From PGYR01 sp046290495 (lineage in GTDB: Bacteria > Bacteroidota > Ignavibacteria > Kapaibacteriales > UBA2268): a stretch of 64,000 nucleotides of DNA. Both the position numbers and the translations under genes were made by a program. The notes beneath the pieces are model-generated. The model searched no databases. It saw nothing but the letters and a program-made list of their open reading frames with translations, and was not told the DNA's origin. Below are positions 18,856 to 27,093 of this stretch, one piece after another (within the stretch, counting starts at the first letter, position 1; every line of letters begins with the position of its first letter). The DNA is taken from positions 806,001 through 870,000 of the forward strand of contig JBKAGT010000006.1 in the NCBI GenBank assembly GCA_046290495.1. Direction: 5' to 3'.

Positions 18856-18872
18856 AGCCGCATAGCGGTTCA
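18856..18872. repeat. Palindrome GAGCCGC-ata-GCGGTTC
   Basis: Seven-base arms with one G-T wobble, 3-base loop. Confidence 0.65.
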
Positions 18873-18949
18873 ACAATAAGACTTACTTGGTACTATTCCT
18901 ACAGCATGCCACGCATTGGCGTAGTCTGTCGCTGTTAGCTAAGTTAGGT
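18869..18949 (+). other. Weak attC-like segment (speculative)
   Basis: GTTCAAC at 18869-18875 fits the integron R-box RYYYAAC, and GTTAGGT at 18943-18949 fits GTTRRRY, 81 bases end to end. In between, AGACTTAC and GTAGTCT can pair with one bulged base, as in attC extrahelical bases. Both boxes are short and degenerate, and there is no integrase gene in the window, so chance is a serious alternative. Confidence 0.2.
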
Positions 18950-18991
18950 TGCTGTATCGTTTGTTATATGTGCTAAAGAATGTCCACCTCC

Positions 18992-19014
18992 GACTTTTGC
19001 TTTCAGCAAAAGTC
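18992..19014. repeat. Palindrome GACTTTTGCT-ttc-AGCAAAAGTC
   Basis: Ten-base perfect arms, 3-base loop. It is bordered on both sides by CACCTCC-type sequence (CCACCTCC before, CACCTCC after). Confidence 0.85.
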
Positions 19015-19015
19015 A

Positions 19016-19031
19016 CCTCCGCCAGTGGAGG
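19016..19031. repeat. Palindrome CCTCC-gccagt-GGAGG
   Basis: Five-base arms that can extend inward with wobble pairing; adjacent to the previous element, together forming a double hairpin. Confidence 0.65.
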
Positions 19032-19186
19032 ATAGCCACCTACCAAACTTAAGTATAGAAATAAGCTAGGCAACTGTGTCATAACAATGACCTCAAATTA
19101 AGCCTATCCACTTTTGAACAGATTAGATAATATTAATCTGATTTGATTATATTTTAAACTTTAATAATCATAAAAAATAAAAAAAT

Positions 19187-20356
19187 ATGAAAATTATTTC
19201 CTTAGCCCTATTAATCATTATTAGTTTTCATTTCAATTTGTTTGCCGAAGATGACGACAAAACCAAAGACATGGAAGCAAAAATTGACTCAGTTTATGAG
19301 TTTGAAGTTTTGGTAGACTTAGAGCGTACAGATGTTAAAAATCAGAATAGAACTGGAACTTGCTGGACTTTTGCTGGTAACTCTTTCATTGAGTCGGAAT
19401 TACTTAGGCAAGGAAAGGGAGAAGTCAATCTTTCTGAAATGTTCATAGTTAGAAACATGTACCCTGAGAAAGCTGATAAGTATGTTCGTTATCATGGCAA
19501 AGCACAATTCGGTGAGGGTGCACTTACTCATGATGTTATGAGGTCAATCAAGAAGTATGGAGTAGTACCTGAGTCTGTCTATTCTGCTAGACCAGAAAAT
19601 GGCTTTCTAAATCACAATGAAATGTCCGGTATATTAAAGGATATAGTCGATAGAGTTGTAGCCACATCAGCAACTAATAGAACTACCAAATGGAAAGATG
19701 CTTTTAATGCAGTGATTGATGTTTATATGGGAGAAGCACCAGAAAAGTTTGTAGTTGATGGAGTGGAGTATACTCCAATCACTTACAGAGACCACTTAGG
19801 AATTGACACTGATAATTATATTGATTTCACATCTTTTACTCATCATCCATTCTACACGCCATTCGTACTAGAAGTACCAGATAATTTCTCTCAAGGACAT
19901 TTTTATAATGTAAAAATGAAAGAGATGCTTAATATAGCAGAAAGTGCTTTAGAAAATGGATATTCAATTGATTGGGGTGCCGATGTTTCTGAGGATTCTT
20001 TCGAATCTGACTATGGTTTGGCTATCAATCCTGCAGATATGAAGCAGATGAAGATAGACAAAGAAAAAATTAAATGGGACTCTATCTACACTGAGTTGGA
20101 TATCACTCAAGAAATCAGGCAAGAAGACTTTGATAATTACCTTACTCAAGATGACCATGGTATGCACATAGTTGGAATCGCAAAAGACAAATTGGACAGA
20201 AAATATTTTATCGTGAAAAATTCATGGGGTACTAAGGACAGAGGAAAAGATGGATATTTATATGTTTCATTCTCATACTTTATGCACAAGACAACTTCTA
20301 TCACAGTTCACAAAGATGGTGTACCAAATGAGATTTTATCAAAACTCAAATTATGA
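19187..20356 (+). CDS. Exported papain-fold (C1-type, bleomycin-hydrolase-like) cysteine peptidase
   Basis: 389 residues. A signal peptide (MKIISLALLIIISFHFNLFA) is cleaved near 20/21. The catalytic Cys59 is in NRTGTCWTFAG, with the oxyanion Gln at 53 in KNQNR. The catalytic His is near 327 (DDHGMHIVGIA) and Asn near 345 (IVKNSWG). The order and the ~270-residue gap between Cys and His match the C1B aminopeptidase C/bleomycin hydrolase branch. Family members are usually cytoplasmic; this one carries an export signal. It probably trims peptides in the periplasm or outside. It overlaps the downstream DASS transporter by four bases (ATGA), so the two are translationally coupled. Confidence 0.9.
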   Translation: MKIISLALLIIISFHFNLFAEDDDKTKDMEAKIDSVYEFEVLVDLERTDVKNQNRTGTCWTFAGNSFIESELLRQGKGEVNLSEMFIVRNMYPEKADKYVRYHGKAQFGEGALTHDVMRSIKKYGVVPESVYSARPENGFLNHNEMSGILKDIVDRVVATSATNRTTKWKDAFNAVIDVYMGEAPEKFVVDGVEYTPITYRDHLGIDTDNYIDFTSFTHHPFYTPFVLEVPDNFSQGHFYNVKMKEMLNIAESALENGYSIDWGADVSEDSFESDYGLAINPADMKQMKIDKEKIKWDSIYTELDITQEIRQEDFDNYLTQDDHGMHIVGIAKDKLDRKYFIVKNSWGTKDRGKDGYLYVSFSYFMHKTTSITVHKDGVPNEILSKLKL

Positions 20357-21825
20357 TAAGTAAAATAGAGTTTAATAAATATAATCTTCTATTAGGCTTT
20401 TTGGGATTTATAATTTTTTTAGTTTTCCCAATATCAGAGTCTAATTTACTTGCCTCTAATATGTTTGCCATAGCTATACTTATGGCTATTTGGTGGATTA
20501 CTGAAGCAATACCTATTGCAGCAACTTCATTAGTGCCATTGGTTCTAATACCGCTATTTGGAATAGACACTGGTAAGCAAATAGCAGGTCTTTATTTCAA
20601 CTCTATAGTGTTTTTATTCGTTGGTGGTTTTCTCATTGCTATTGCGATGGAAAGGTGGGGACTTCACAAAAGAATTGCACTTAGTATAATTGATAAATTA
20701 GGCACTAACCCTAGGAGAATAGTACTAGGGTTTATGCTTTCCTCTTTCTTACTCTCTATGTTCATTTCCAATACGGCCACAACAATAATGATGTTGCCAA
20801 TTGGATTAGGTATAATAAGTAAGCTCGAAAATGATTTCAGTAAGAAGGAAACAAGGAAGTTCTCCATTGCTTTGATGTTAGGTATTGCCTATTCTTCTTC
20901 TGTTGGTGGTACCGCAACTCTGATTGGAACAGCACCAAATCTAGCATTCAAATCAATATATGAATCTATGATTACTAGTGATGTAGCTATAACATTTTCG
21001 AATTGGTTTATTTTTGCTTTACCTCTTGCTGTCATCACATTCATAGTTGTTAAAATATTTATTCTAAATGTATTTTACAAGCCAAGTAAAAAGTTAAAAT
21101 TAGATAAAGATCTGATTCGCAAAGAATTGAAGAGTTTAGGAAAGTTCAAATACGAAGAAAGAGTAGTATTGATTTCTCTTATAACGGCTTCTATACTTTG
21201 GATGTTTAGAACAGACATTTCTTTGGGGAATATAGTAATACCTGGTTGGAGCAATTTGCTCACAAGTGGGAGCTTCATAGATGATGGCACAGTATCAATA
21301 TTTGTGGCACTTTTGCTTTTTATTATTCCTACTAAAGACAAAAAGAAAAGAAGAATATTAGGTGTAAATGCCATAGGCAAAATGCCCTGGAATATTATTA
21401 TTCTATTTGGTGGTGGGTTCGCTCTTGCACATGGATTCGAATCCACAGGTTTGTCGGAGTTGATAGGGAGCTATTTCATAAATTTATCAAATGTACCTCA
21501 TATTATTATTATATTAGTAATATGCTTGCTTATGACATTCATTACGGAATTGACATCGAATACGGCTACTACATATACTATGCTACCGATAATAGCTTCA
21601 ATATCTATTTCTTTGAATATCAATTCGCTAGAGATTATGATACCGGCTACTATTGCTGCATCCTATGCGTTTATGTTCCCTGTCGCTACACCACCAAATG
21701 CAATTGTGTTCAGCTCAAATAAAATAAAAATAAAGGATATGACTAGAATCGGTTTTGTTTTAAACATAATAACCGTTACTATTGCAGTCATATACTCTAG
21801 CTTGTTCACCACCGAATTGATTTAA
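20353..21825 (+). CDS. DASS/SLC13-family sodium:anion (dicarboxylate) symporter
   Basis: 490 residues with about eleven membrane helices. The two Ser-Asn-Thr sodium/substrate motifs are both intact: FISNTATTIMMLPI in the first half and TSNTATTYTMLPI in the second. The late family signature FPVATPPNAIVF is also present. Members import succinate, fumarate, malate or sulfate with Na+. The substrate is not determined from sequence. The start overlaps the peptidase stop by four bases. Confidence 0.93.
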   Translation: MISKIEFNKYNLLLGFLGFIIFLVFPISESNLLASNMFAIAILMAIWWITEAIPIAATSLVPLVLIPLFGIDTGKQIAGLYFNSIVFLFVGGFLIAIAMERWGLHKRIALSIIDKLGTNPRRIVLGFMLSSFLLSMFISNTATTIMMLPIGLGIISKLENDFSKKETRKFSIALMLGIAYSSSVGGTATLIGTAPNLAFKSIYESMITSDVAITFSNWFIFALPLAVITFIVVKIFILNVFYKPSKKLKLDKDLIRKELKSLGKFKYEERVVLISLITASILWMFRTDISLGNIVIPGWSNLLTSGSFIDDGTVSIFVALLLFIIPTKDKKKRRILGVNAIGKMPWNIIILFGGGFALAHGFESTGLSELIGSYFINLSNVPHIIIILVICLLMTFITELTSNTATTYTMLPIIASISISLNINSLEIMIPATIAASYAFMFPVATPPNAIVFSSNKIKIKDMTRIGFVLNIITVTIAVIYSSLFTTELI

Positions 21826-21849
21826 TATATAATGTACAATTAATCTAAT

Positions 21850-24800
21850 ATGAATAAAGAAGAATTTCTAAAATTACTGACAGTAGAACAAAAAACTGCA
21901 GTTGAAAATATAGAAGAAAAAGTATCAGTTACTGCAAACGCTGGTTCTGGAAAGACCAAAATGATGGTAACTAAATATCTATATTTACTATTGTTTTATC
22001 CAGAAAAATACAACTATAAGAATATAGTTGCTATTACCTTTACTAAAAAAGCAGCATCAGAAATTTTATCAAAGATCCGTAATGAAATTAATGGTCTAAT
22101 TCAAGGAGATTTAGAACTTACGAACAAACAATTAGATTTACTGAATGAAGTAAACAGAAATTTGATGAGTCTTAATGTTGGCACCATTCATAGTTTTTGT
22201 AGAAGAATTGTAAGGGATTTCGGATATAAAATTAACCTACAATCGAATGTAAACATAATTGATGAGGTAGAGAAAGACATAATATTAGAAAAGTTAATCC
22301 ATCAAGTCCTCAGTTCTAAATCAAAACAAAATCCTATAAATGAAGATATAAAAAGAGCGGTCTTTTATTTGGGTTTTGATGATACGGTATCGATAATAAA
22401 AGGCATGATAGGGAAGAAGAATTACTTTGATAAACAGAAAAATAATTACAAGAAAAATTACAAAGAGTTCTCAGATAAATTAATTACACATAACAACCAA
22501 ACAATTATTAGTTTAATAAAGCCTATTATAAATGAAGCACTTAATAATTATGACTCATTAAAAATAAAGAAAGAGAATGAAGAAGAGTTTGAAGAATTTC
22601 ATAGTAATTTGATCAAACTCAATGATTTGTTGATTAATAATTCTAATAATTATATAAAAATTTCTGAATTGGCAGAATTTGTTACCCAATTCAGAATAGG
22701 TAGGTATTACGAACTAAAAAAGATACTTTCTAAAGAGAGTAAGGAATTATTATATGCTAATTATGAAAGAATTTATTATTCAGACTTTAAACTCGAAAAC
22801 AGATACAAACTAATAAAATCACTGATTGCAATTGGGGAGCAAGTATCAAAGAACTATGGATTATATAGTAAAGAGCATAACCTGATGGATAATGATGATA
22901 CCATTAACTATGCTGTTGAACTTTTGCAATATGACACAGTCAAAAGACTTTTGAGATTTGAAATAAAATATCTGATGATAGATGAGTTTCAAGACACCGA
23001 TGATAGACAGTTAGAAATTGCTGAGAAACTAGGCGAAGACAATTCGGTTCGAATATTTGTAGTCGGAGATGATAAACAGAGTATTTATAGCTTTAGAGAT
23101 GCTGACGTTAGGGTATTTAAAAGATTCAGACAAAAGTATAGCAAAAATACCTTAGAACTAAATGTTTCATTCAGAGCTGTACACCATTTGAATTGTTTTG
23201 TGAACAGGTACTACAAACCAATTATGAACTCAGACAATAGTATTTATGATGTCGATTATCAAAAAATTACTTCATCAAGTTTAAAAGGACATGGTGAAGA
23301 TAGATTCAAAGAAATTAATATCAATTTCTCTTACAACTCAAAGCTATTTGACAAGTCTGAAGAGGTTATGGCGTTAAAAACAATTCACAACTTGCTTGAG
23401 AAAGGAGCTAAATTAGAAGATATTTGTGTGCTATCAGGAAAAGCAAGCAATTTATTAGATCTTTTGAAAGTATTGAAAGAAAAAGGGATTCCGTCTTTTG
23501 TGTCTAGTTCTAGTGGTTTTTTTAATAGAAATGAGATTAAAGACTTAATTGCTTATTTACAGTTTATTGATAATCCTGATAATGATTTTCTTTTAGCTGC
23601 TACATTAAAATCTGCATTATTTAATTATAGCGATAAAATGTTTTATGATTTCAAGAAGTCTAGTAAAAAATTAACGTTTTGGGAATATTTAAAATCAGAG
23701 AAAAAGAAAGGTAATCATCTGATAGATGATAAAACCTATGAGGTTATAACTAATTCTATAGAGCTATCAAACAAATTACCTATCACTAATTTGATAATGA
23801 AAATAGTAGATGAGTCTAACTGGAACTATTACTACAACACCTCTGTTTCAGAAAGGAGTGCTGTTTTTAGAAATTTATACAAATTTATGGATTTTGTTAG
23901 GGCTGTGGAAAGACGAGATTACACAAATTTATCTGATTTATTTTTGTATTTAGACAAAATGTTCTTGAGCAATAGAATGTCAGAAGAGTATGGTAATACT
24001 TCGGGTCATATAACTATGTCAACTATTCACAGTGCAAAGGGTCTAGAGTATAAACATCTAATTCTCCTGAATTATGAGCTTCAGCCGTCTAAAAGTAATT
24101 CTAATAGGTTGGTAATTGATGAAAACTATGGGCCGATACTGAATACTCCAAAGTCAATAGATTCATTTGAGCATTTTGGGAAGTCAAAAACTTTCATTGA
24201 TGACTTTATAAGTAATGAAGAAAAATTAAAAAGAGAGGCTGAGAATATTAGATTGAGCTATGTAGCTATGACTCGGGCTTCAGAGTCAATAGATATAATA
24301 TCACCTTTGAAAAGTGGAGCACAGCAAGAGGTATGGGATTCATTTGAGCAAGGAGTGTCAAAAATAATTACTGATCAGAAAAAGGAACTAAATAGAAAAG
24401 ATAGGGAGGAAATTCATAAAGAAATAATTTCTTATGAGTACGAAGATAGTATTGATTGTTATGATATAGAAACAAAAGAAGTTAATCAAGTCATTAGTAG
24501 ATACAAGGTAAACTTTGATTTTTCTGAATATGAAAAGGAAGATTTTAACTTTGATAATTTTGTTGAAGAACATACTAAGACTGATATATCTGATTATATC
24601 CTTAACTTAGATTCAATTGATGTGAAAGAGAGATATATGCAGTTTACCGCCACCAAACTCAATAAATTTATACAATCAGAAGCTACCAATCAAAATATTT
24701 TCAAAGAGATCTATGTATATGGTCTACCGAATGTAGAGGAAAGGCTGAGACAATTGAATGCTGAAGGTAGTAATCAATATGGAATATCAGGTACAAAATT

Positions 24801-25419
24801 TGGAAGCCTTTTCCATCAAGTAATGGAGAAAGTGGAATTATTTATTGATGAGAATATGAATCTGAAAGAAGCTTCACTTAAAGTAGTAGTTAGCGAATAT
24901 TATTCTAGTGAGAGTGAGGAAGTCATGAATTCAGCTTTGAGTTTAGTTAGGGATTCTATTGACAAGTTAGTATCAAATGAATTTATGAAATCAAATAAAA
25001 AAATTCTATTAAATTCTAAAAGAGAGTTCGAGTTGAGAGCTATGTTTGGTACACACATACTTCATGGCGAAATAGATTTGCTGCATTTAGATAATGATAA
25101 AGCGTTTATTTGGGATTGGAAGACAAACCAAATAAATAATGCTGATGATCTTAAGTATGCTGCTAATAGTTATGAGTTACAGATGAAGCTATATGCTTTG
25201 CTTGTTTTTAAATATGATGATAAAATTCAAACTGTAGAAACTAACCTTCTTTTTGTCAGAAATATTAGTGCTAATAAGGAAAACTGGGTAGTTTCAAAAA
25301 CCTTTACTAGAAGTGATATGACAAATATATCAATAGAAATATCAGAAAAAATTGGAGGGATTGATTCAACTTATGGGCATATATACCCTATAGAACAAAA
25401 GGGATTAATTAAAGAGTAA
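21850..25419 (+). CDS. AddA/RecB-like UvrD-family helicase with C-terminal nuclease domain
   Basis: 1189 residues. Superfamily 1 helicase motifs: Walker A ANAGSGKT (30-37), motif Ia ITFTKKAASEI, Walker B LMIDEFQDTDDRQ near 380-392, motif III VVGDDKQSIYSFRDAD, and a late STIHSAKGLEY motif (V). The C-terminal ~200 residues contain a PD-(D/E)xK/Cas4-like nuclease: GTKFGSLFHQVME, GEIDLL, WDWKTN and YELQMKLYALL in order. This is the architecture of AddA, which with AddB resects double-strand breaks for RecA. No AddB/RexB partner is visible in the window. It follows the transporter by 24 bases and is probably co-transcribed with it. Its 3' end overlaps a convergent small gene by 15 bases. Confidence 0.88.
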   Translation: MNKEEFLKLLTVEQKTAVENIEEKVSVTANAGSGKTKMMVTKYLYLLLFYPEKYNYKNIVAITFTKKAASEILSKIRNEINGLIQGDLELTNKQLDLLNEVNRNLMSLNVGTIHSFCRRIVRDFGYKINLQSNVNIIDEVEKDIILEKLIHQVLSSKSKQNPINEDIKRAVFYLGFDDTVSIIKGMIGKKNYFDKQKNNYKKNYKEFSDKLITHNNQTIISLIKPIINEALNNYDSLKIKKENEEEFEEFHSNLIKLNDLLINNSNNYIKISELAEFVTQFRIGRYYELKKILSKESKELLYANYERIYYSDFKLENRYKLIKSLIAIGEQVSKNYGLYSKEHNLMDNDDTINYAVELLQYDTVKRLLRFEIKYLMIDEFQDTDDRQLEIAEKLGEDNSVRIFVVGDDKQSIYSFRDADVRVFKRFRQKYSKNTLELNVSFRAVHHLNCFVNRYYKPIMNSDNSIYDVDYQKITSSSLKGHGEDRFKEININFSYNSKLFDKSEEVMALKTIHNLLEKGAKLEDICVLSGKASNLLDLLKVLKEKGIPSFVSSSSGFFNRNEIKDLIAYLQFIDNPDNDFLLAATLKSALFNYSDKMFYDFKKSSKKLTFWEYLKSEKKKGNHLIDDKTYEVITNSIELSNKLPITNLIMKIVDESNWNYYYNTSVSERSAVFRNLYKFMDFVRAVERRDYTNLSDLFLYLDKMFLSNRMSEEYGNTSGHITMSTIHSAKGLEYKHLILLNYELQPSKSNSNRLVIDENYGPILNTPKSIDSFEHFGKSKTFIDDFISNEEKLKREAENIRLSYVAMTRASESIDIISPLKSGAQQEVWDSFEQGVSKIITDQKKELNRKDREEIHKEIISYEYEDSIDCYDIETKEVNQVISRYKVNFDFSEYEKEDFNFDNFVEEHTKTDISDYILNLDSIDVKERYMQFTATKLNKFIQSEATNQNIFKEIYVYGLPNVEERLRQLNAEGSNQYGISGTKFGSLFHQVMEKVELFIDENMNLKEASLKVVVSEYYSSESEEVMNSALSLVRDSIDKLVSNEFMKSNKKILLNSKREFELRAMFGTHILHGEIDLLHLDNDKAFIWDWKTNQINNADDLKYAANSYELQMKLYALLVFKYDDKIQTVETNLLFVRNISANKENWVVSKTFTRSDMTNISIEISEKIGGIDSTYGHIYPIEQKGLIKE

Positions 25420-25653
25420 TATAAAGAAGTAACTCACTAAACACGTGAATCCAGTGACGATAATTATATCAACAAAGAATTGAATTTTTTTATTAGTTGA
25501 TTTCTTAAATATGATTTCTAATAGATAACCAACACCAATAATAAGAAATATCAATGCTAAAAGATTGTTACCCAAATCATAAAAATAATATGATAAAGAA
25601 AATCCAAGAATTAGGAATCCATAGATTAATATGTTTTTAAATAACTTGTACAT
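25405..25653 (-). CDS. Small three-helix membrane protein
   Basis: 82 residues with three hydrophobic segments (about 9-25, 31-47, 58-80) and a Lys-rich loop (FKKSTNKK). No family recognised. Its start shares one base with the stop of the upstream DUF5522 gene (TAATG), so it belongs to the kbl-DUF5522 unit. Its last 15 bases overlap the end of the convergent addA-like gene. The coupling to two other genes and the clean membrane topology favour a real gene. Confidence 0.65.
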   Translation of the reverse strand: MYKLFKNILIYGFLILGFSLSYYFYDLGNNLLALIFLIIGVGYLLEIIFKKSTNKKIQFFVDIIIVTGFTCLVSYFFILLFN

Positions 25654-25802
25654 TACTTTTTCTTAAAGCCATATGGGCAATGTTTGCATCCAGACTTGCA
25701 GCAAAATCCTCTTTGTTTATGATATTCCTCAGTAAAAACAAAAAAGCCACGATCATCGATATAATAATCGCGGCCCTCTTTCAATTCTTTAGTCGATGAC
25801 AT
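25653..25802 (-). CDS. DUF5522-family small Cys-rich protein (49 aa)
   Basis: Translated from ATG 25802: begins MSSTKELKEGRDYY, contains FVFTEEYHKQRGFCC and the cluster CCKSGCKHCPYGF, ends KKK. This is the pattern of the small DUF5522 family (GxxVFTxxYHxxRGxCCxxxCRHCPY), common in Bacteroidota-group genomes and of unknown function. The four cysteines plus His suggest a metal site (Zn or Fe-S). The start lies inside the 3' end of kbl (14-base overlap), and the stop overlaps the next gene by one base. It is below standard ORF length limits and was found by reading the reverse strand. Confidence 0.88.
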   Translation of the reverse strand: MSSTKELKEGRDYYIDDRGFFVFTEEYHKQRGFCCKSGCKHCPYGFKKK

Positions 25803-27030
25803 TTAGTTCTTTACCAACTTTTATAAATGCTTCTATTCCTTTCGTAACTTGTTCGTCAGTGTGACCAGCTGAGAGTTGGACTCTGATTCTGTCCATTTTT
25901 CTTGGTACTACTGGGAAAGAGAAAGCAATTACATATATACCTTCATCTAACATTTTGTCTGCAAACTTAACCGCAAGTTTAGCACTGTTCTCAAAGTTTC
26001 GGAACATAATAGGAACAATTGGGTGCTCACTTTCTATAATATCGAAACCAGCTGCATTTAGTTCTGTTCTAAATCTTTCAGTATTTTTTCTTATTTGGTC
26101 GAGTAGTTCACTTGATTCAGTGAGCATATCAATAGCTTCCGAAGTCGCACCGATTACAGCTGGTGCCAATGAGTTAGAAAATAGATAAGGTCTTCCTTTG
26201 TTTCTTAACCATTCAATCATTTCCTTTCTACCAGAAATACAACCACCAGATGCTCCACCAAGAGCTTTACCAAAAGTAGTAGTTATAATGTCGACTCTGT
26301 CCATAACATCGAAATGCTCGTGAGTTCCACGTCCACTCTTACCCATAAATCCAGTCGAATGGCTATCATCTACCATTACTAAAGCATCATATTTTTCAGC
26401 CAAGTCACAAATCTCTTTTAGCTTAGCAATATCACCATCCATTGAAAATACACCATCTGTTGCAATAACTCTAAAACGACAATCTTGAGCTTCTTTCAAA
26501 CATCTTTCAAGTCCTTTTGCAGTTTTTCCAGTCGCCTCGTCTAATTCTTCTACATCGCGCATATCAGAGTGTTTATATATCCATCTTTGCGCTTTGCTTA
26601 ACCTAATACCATCGATTATAGATGCGTGATTTAGTGCATCAGTTATTATTGCATCTTCTTTTCCAAAAAATGGTTCGAAGAATGCACCATTTGCATCGAA
26701 ACATGAGCTAAATAATATAGTAGATTCCATACCTAAAAACTTAGAAATTTTTTCTTCAAGTTCTAAGTGTATATCTTGAGTACCACAGATGAATCTTACT
26801 GAAGAGAGACCAAAGCCACGCTCGTCCATAGCTTTGTGGGCAGCATCTACTATTCTTGGGTGTGATGATAATCCTAGGTAGTTATTAGCACAAAAGTTTA
26901 GAACTTTTTTACCATTAACTGTAATTTCAGATGCTTGCTCTGAATCTATTTTTCTTTCACTTTTATAAAGTTTTTCGTCTTTTAATGTTTCAATTTCTGA
27001 TTTTAAATAATCTTTGATACTTCCGTACAT
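25789..27030 (-). CDS. kbl: Glycine C-acetyltransferase (2-amino-3-ketobutyrate CoA ligase)
   Basis: 413 residues of the alpha-oxoamine synthase family. The glycine-binding NFCANNYLGLSSHP motif, substrate/PLP ring motifs (DALNHASIIDGIRLS, MVDDSHSTGFMG) and the PLP lysine in TTTFGKALGGASGG are intact. It forms 2-amino-3-ketobutyrate from glycine and acetyl-CoA or cleaves it in threonine breakdown. Similar length and motifs occur in serine palmitoyltransferase and KBL. FCANNYLGL and the overall N-terminus fit KBL best. No threonine dehydrogenase is next to it in this window. Confidence 0.9.
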   Translation of the reverse strand: MYGSIKDYLKSEIETLKDEKLYKSERKIDSEQASEITVNGKKVLNFCANNYLGLSSHPRIVDAAHKAMDERGFGLSSVRFICGTQDIHLELEEKISKFLGMESTILFSSCFDANGAFFEPFFGKEDAIITDALNHASIIDGIRLSKAQRWIYKHSDMRDVEELDEATGKTAKGLERCLKEAQDCRFRVIATDGVFSMDGDIAKLKEICDLAEKYDALVMVDDSHSTGFMGKSGRGTHEHFDVMDRVDIITTTFGKALGGASGGCISGRKEMIEWLRNKGRPYLFSNSLAPAVIGATSEAIDMLTESSELLDQIRKNTERFRTELNAAGFDIIESEHPIVPIMFRNFENSAKLAVKFADKMLDEGIYVIAFSFPVVPRKMDRIRVQLSAGHTDEQVTKGIEAFIKVGKELNVID

Positions 27031-27093
27031 ATTTAAACCTATTTTTTTTAATTTGAATTTCTAATTTCGTTAATATAACAATTAAGCAAGTAA

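Larger units (their letters stand above)
18587..19186. repeat. Non-coding island of diverse palindromic elements
   Basis: A 600-base gap with no credible gene. At least eight different short palindromes sit at intervals between 18595 and 19031, each given separately. The section is visibly more GC-rich than the flanking DNA. The last ~140 bases (19050-19186) are AT-rich and probably hold the promoter of the peptidase gene. Dispersed palindromes of this look (GGGACT-AAAGTCCC, CCGTCGG-CCGACGG, GGCTTTAGCC types) are familiar from intergenic regions in this bacterial group and resemble REP/RAYT-type elements. No RAYT transposase gene is present in the window. Confidence 0.75.
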
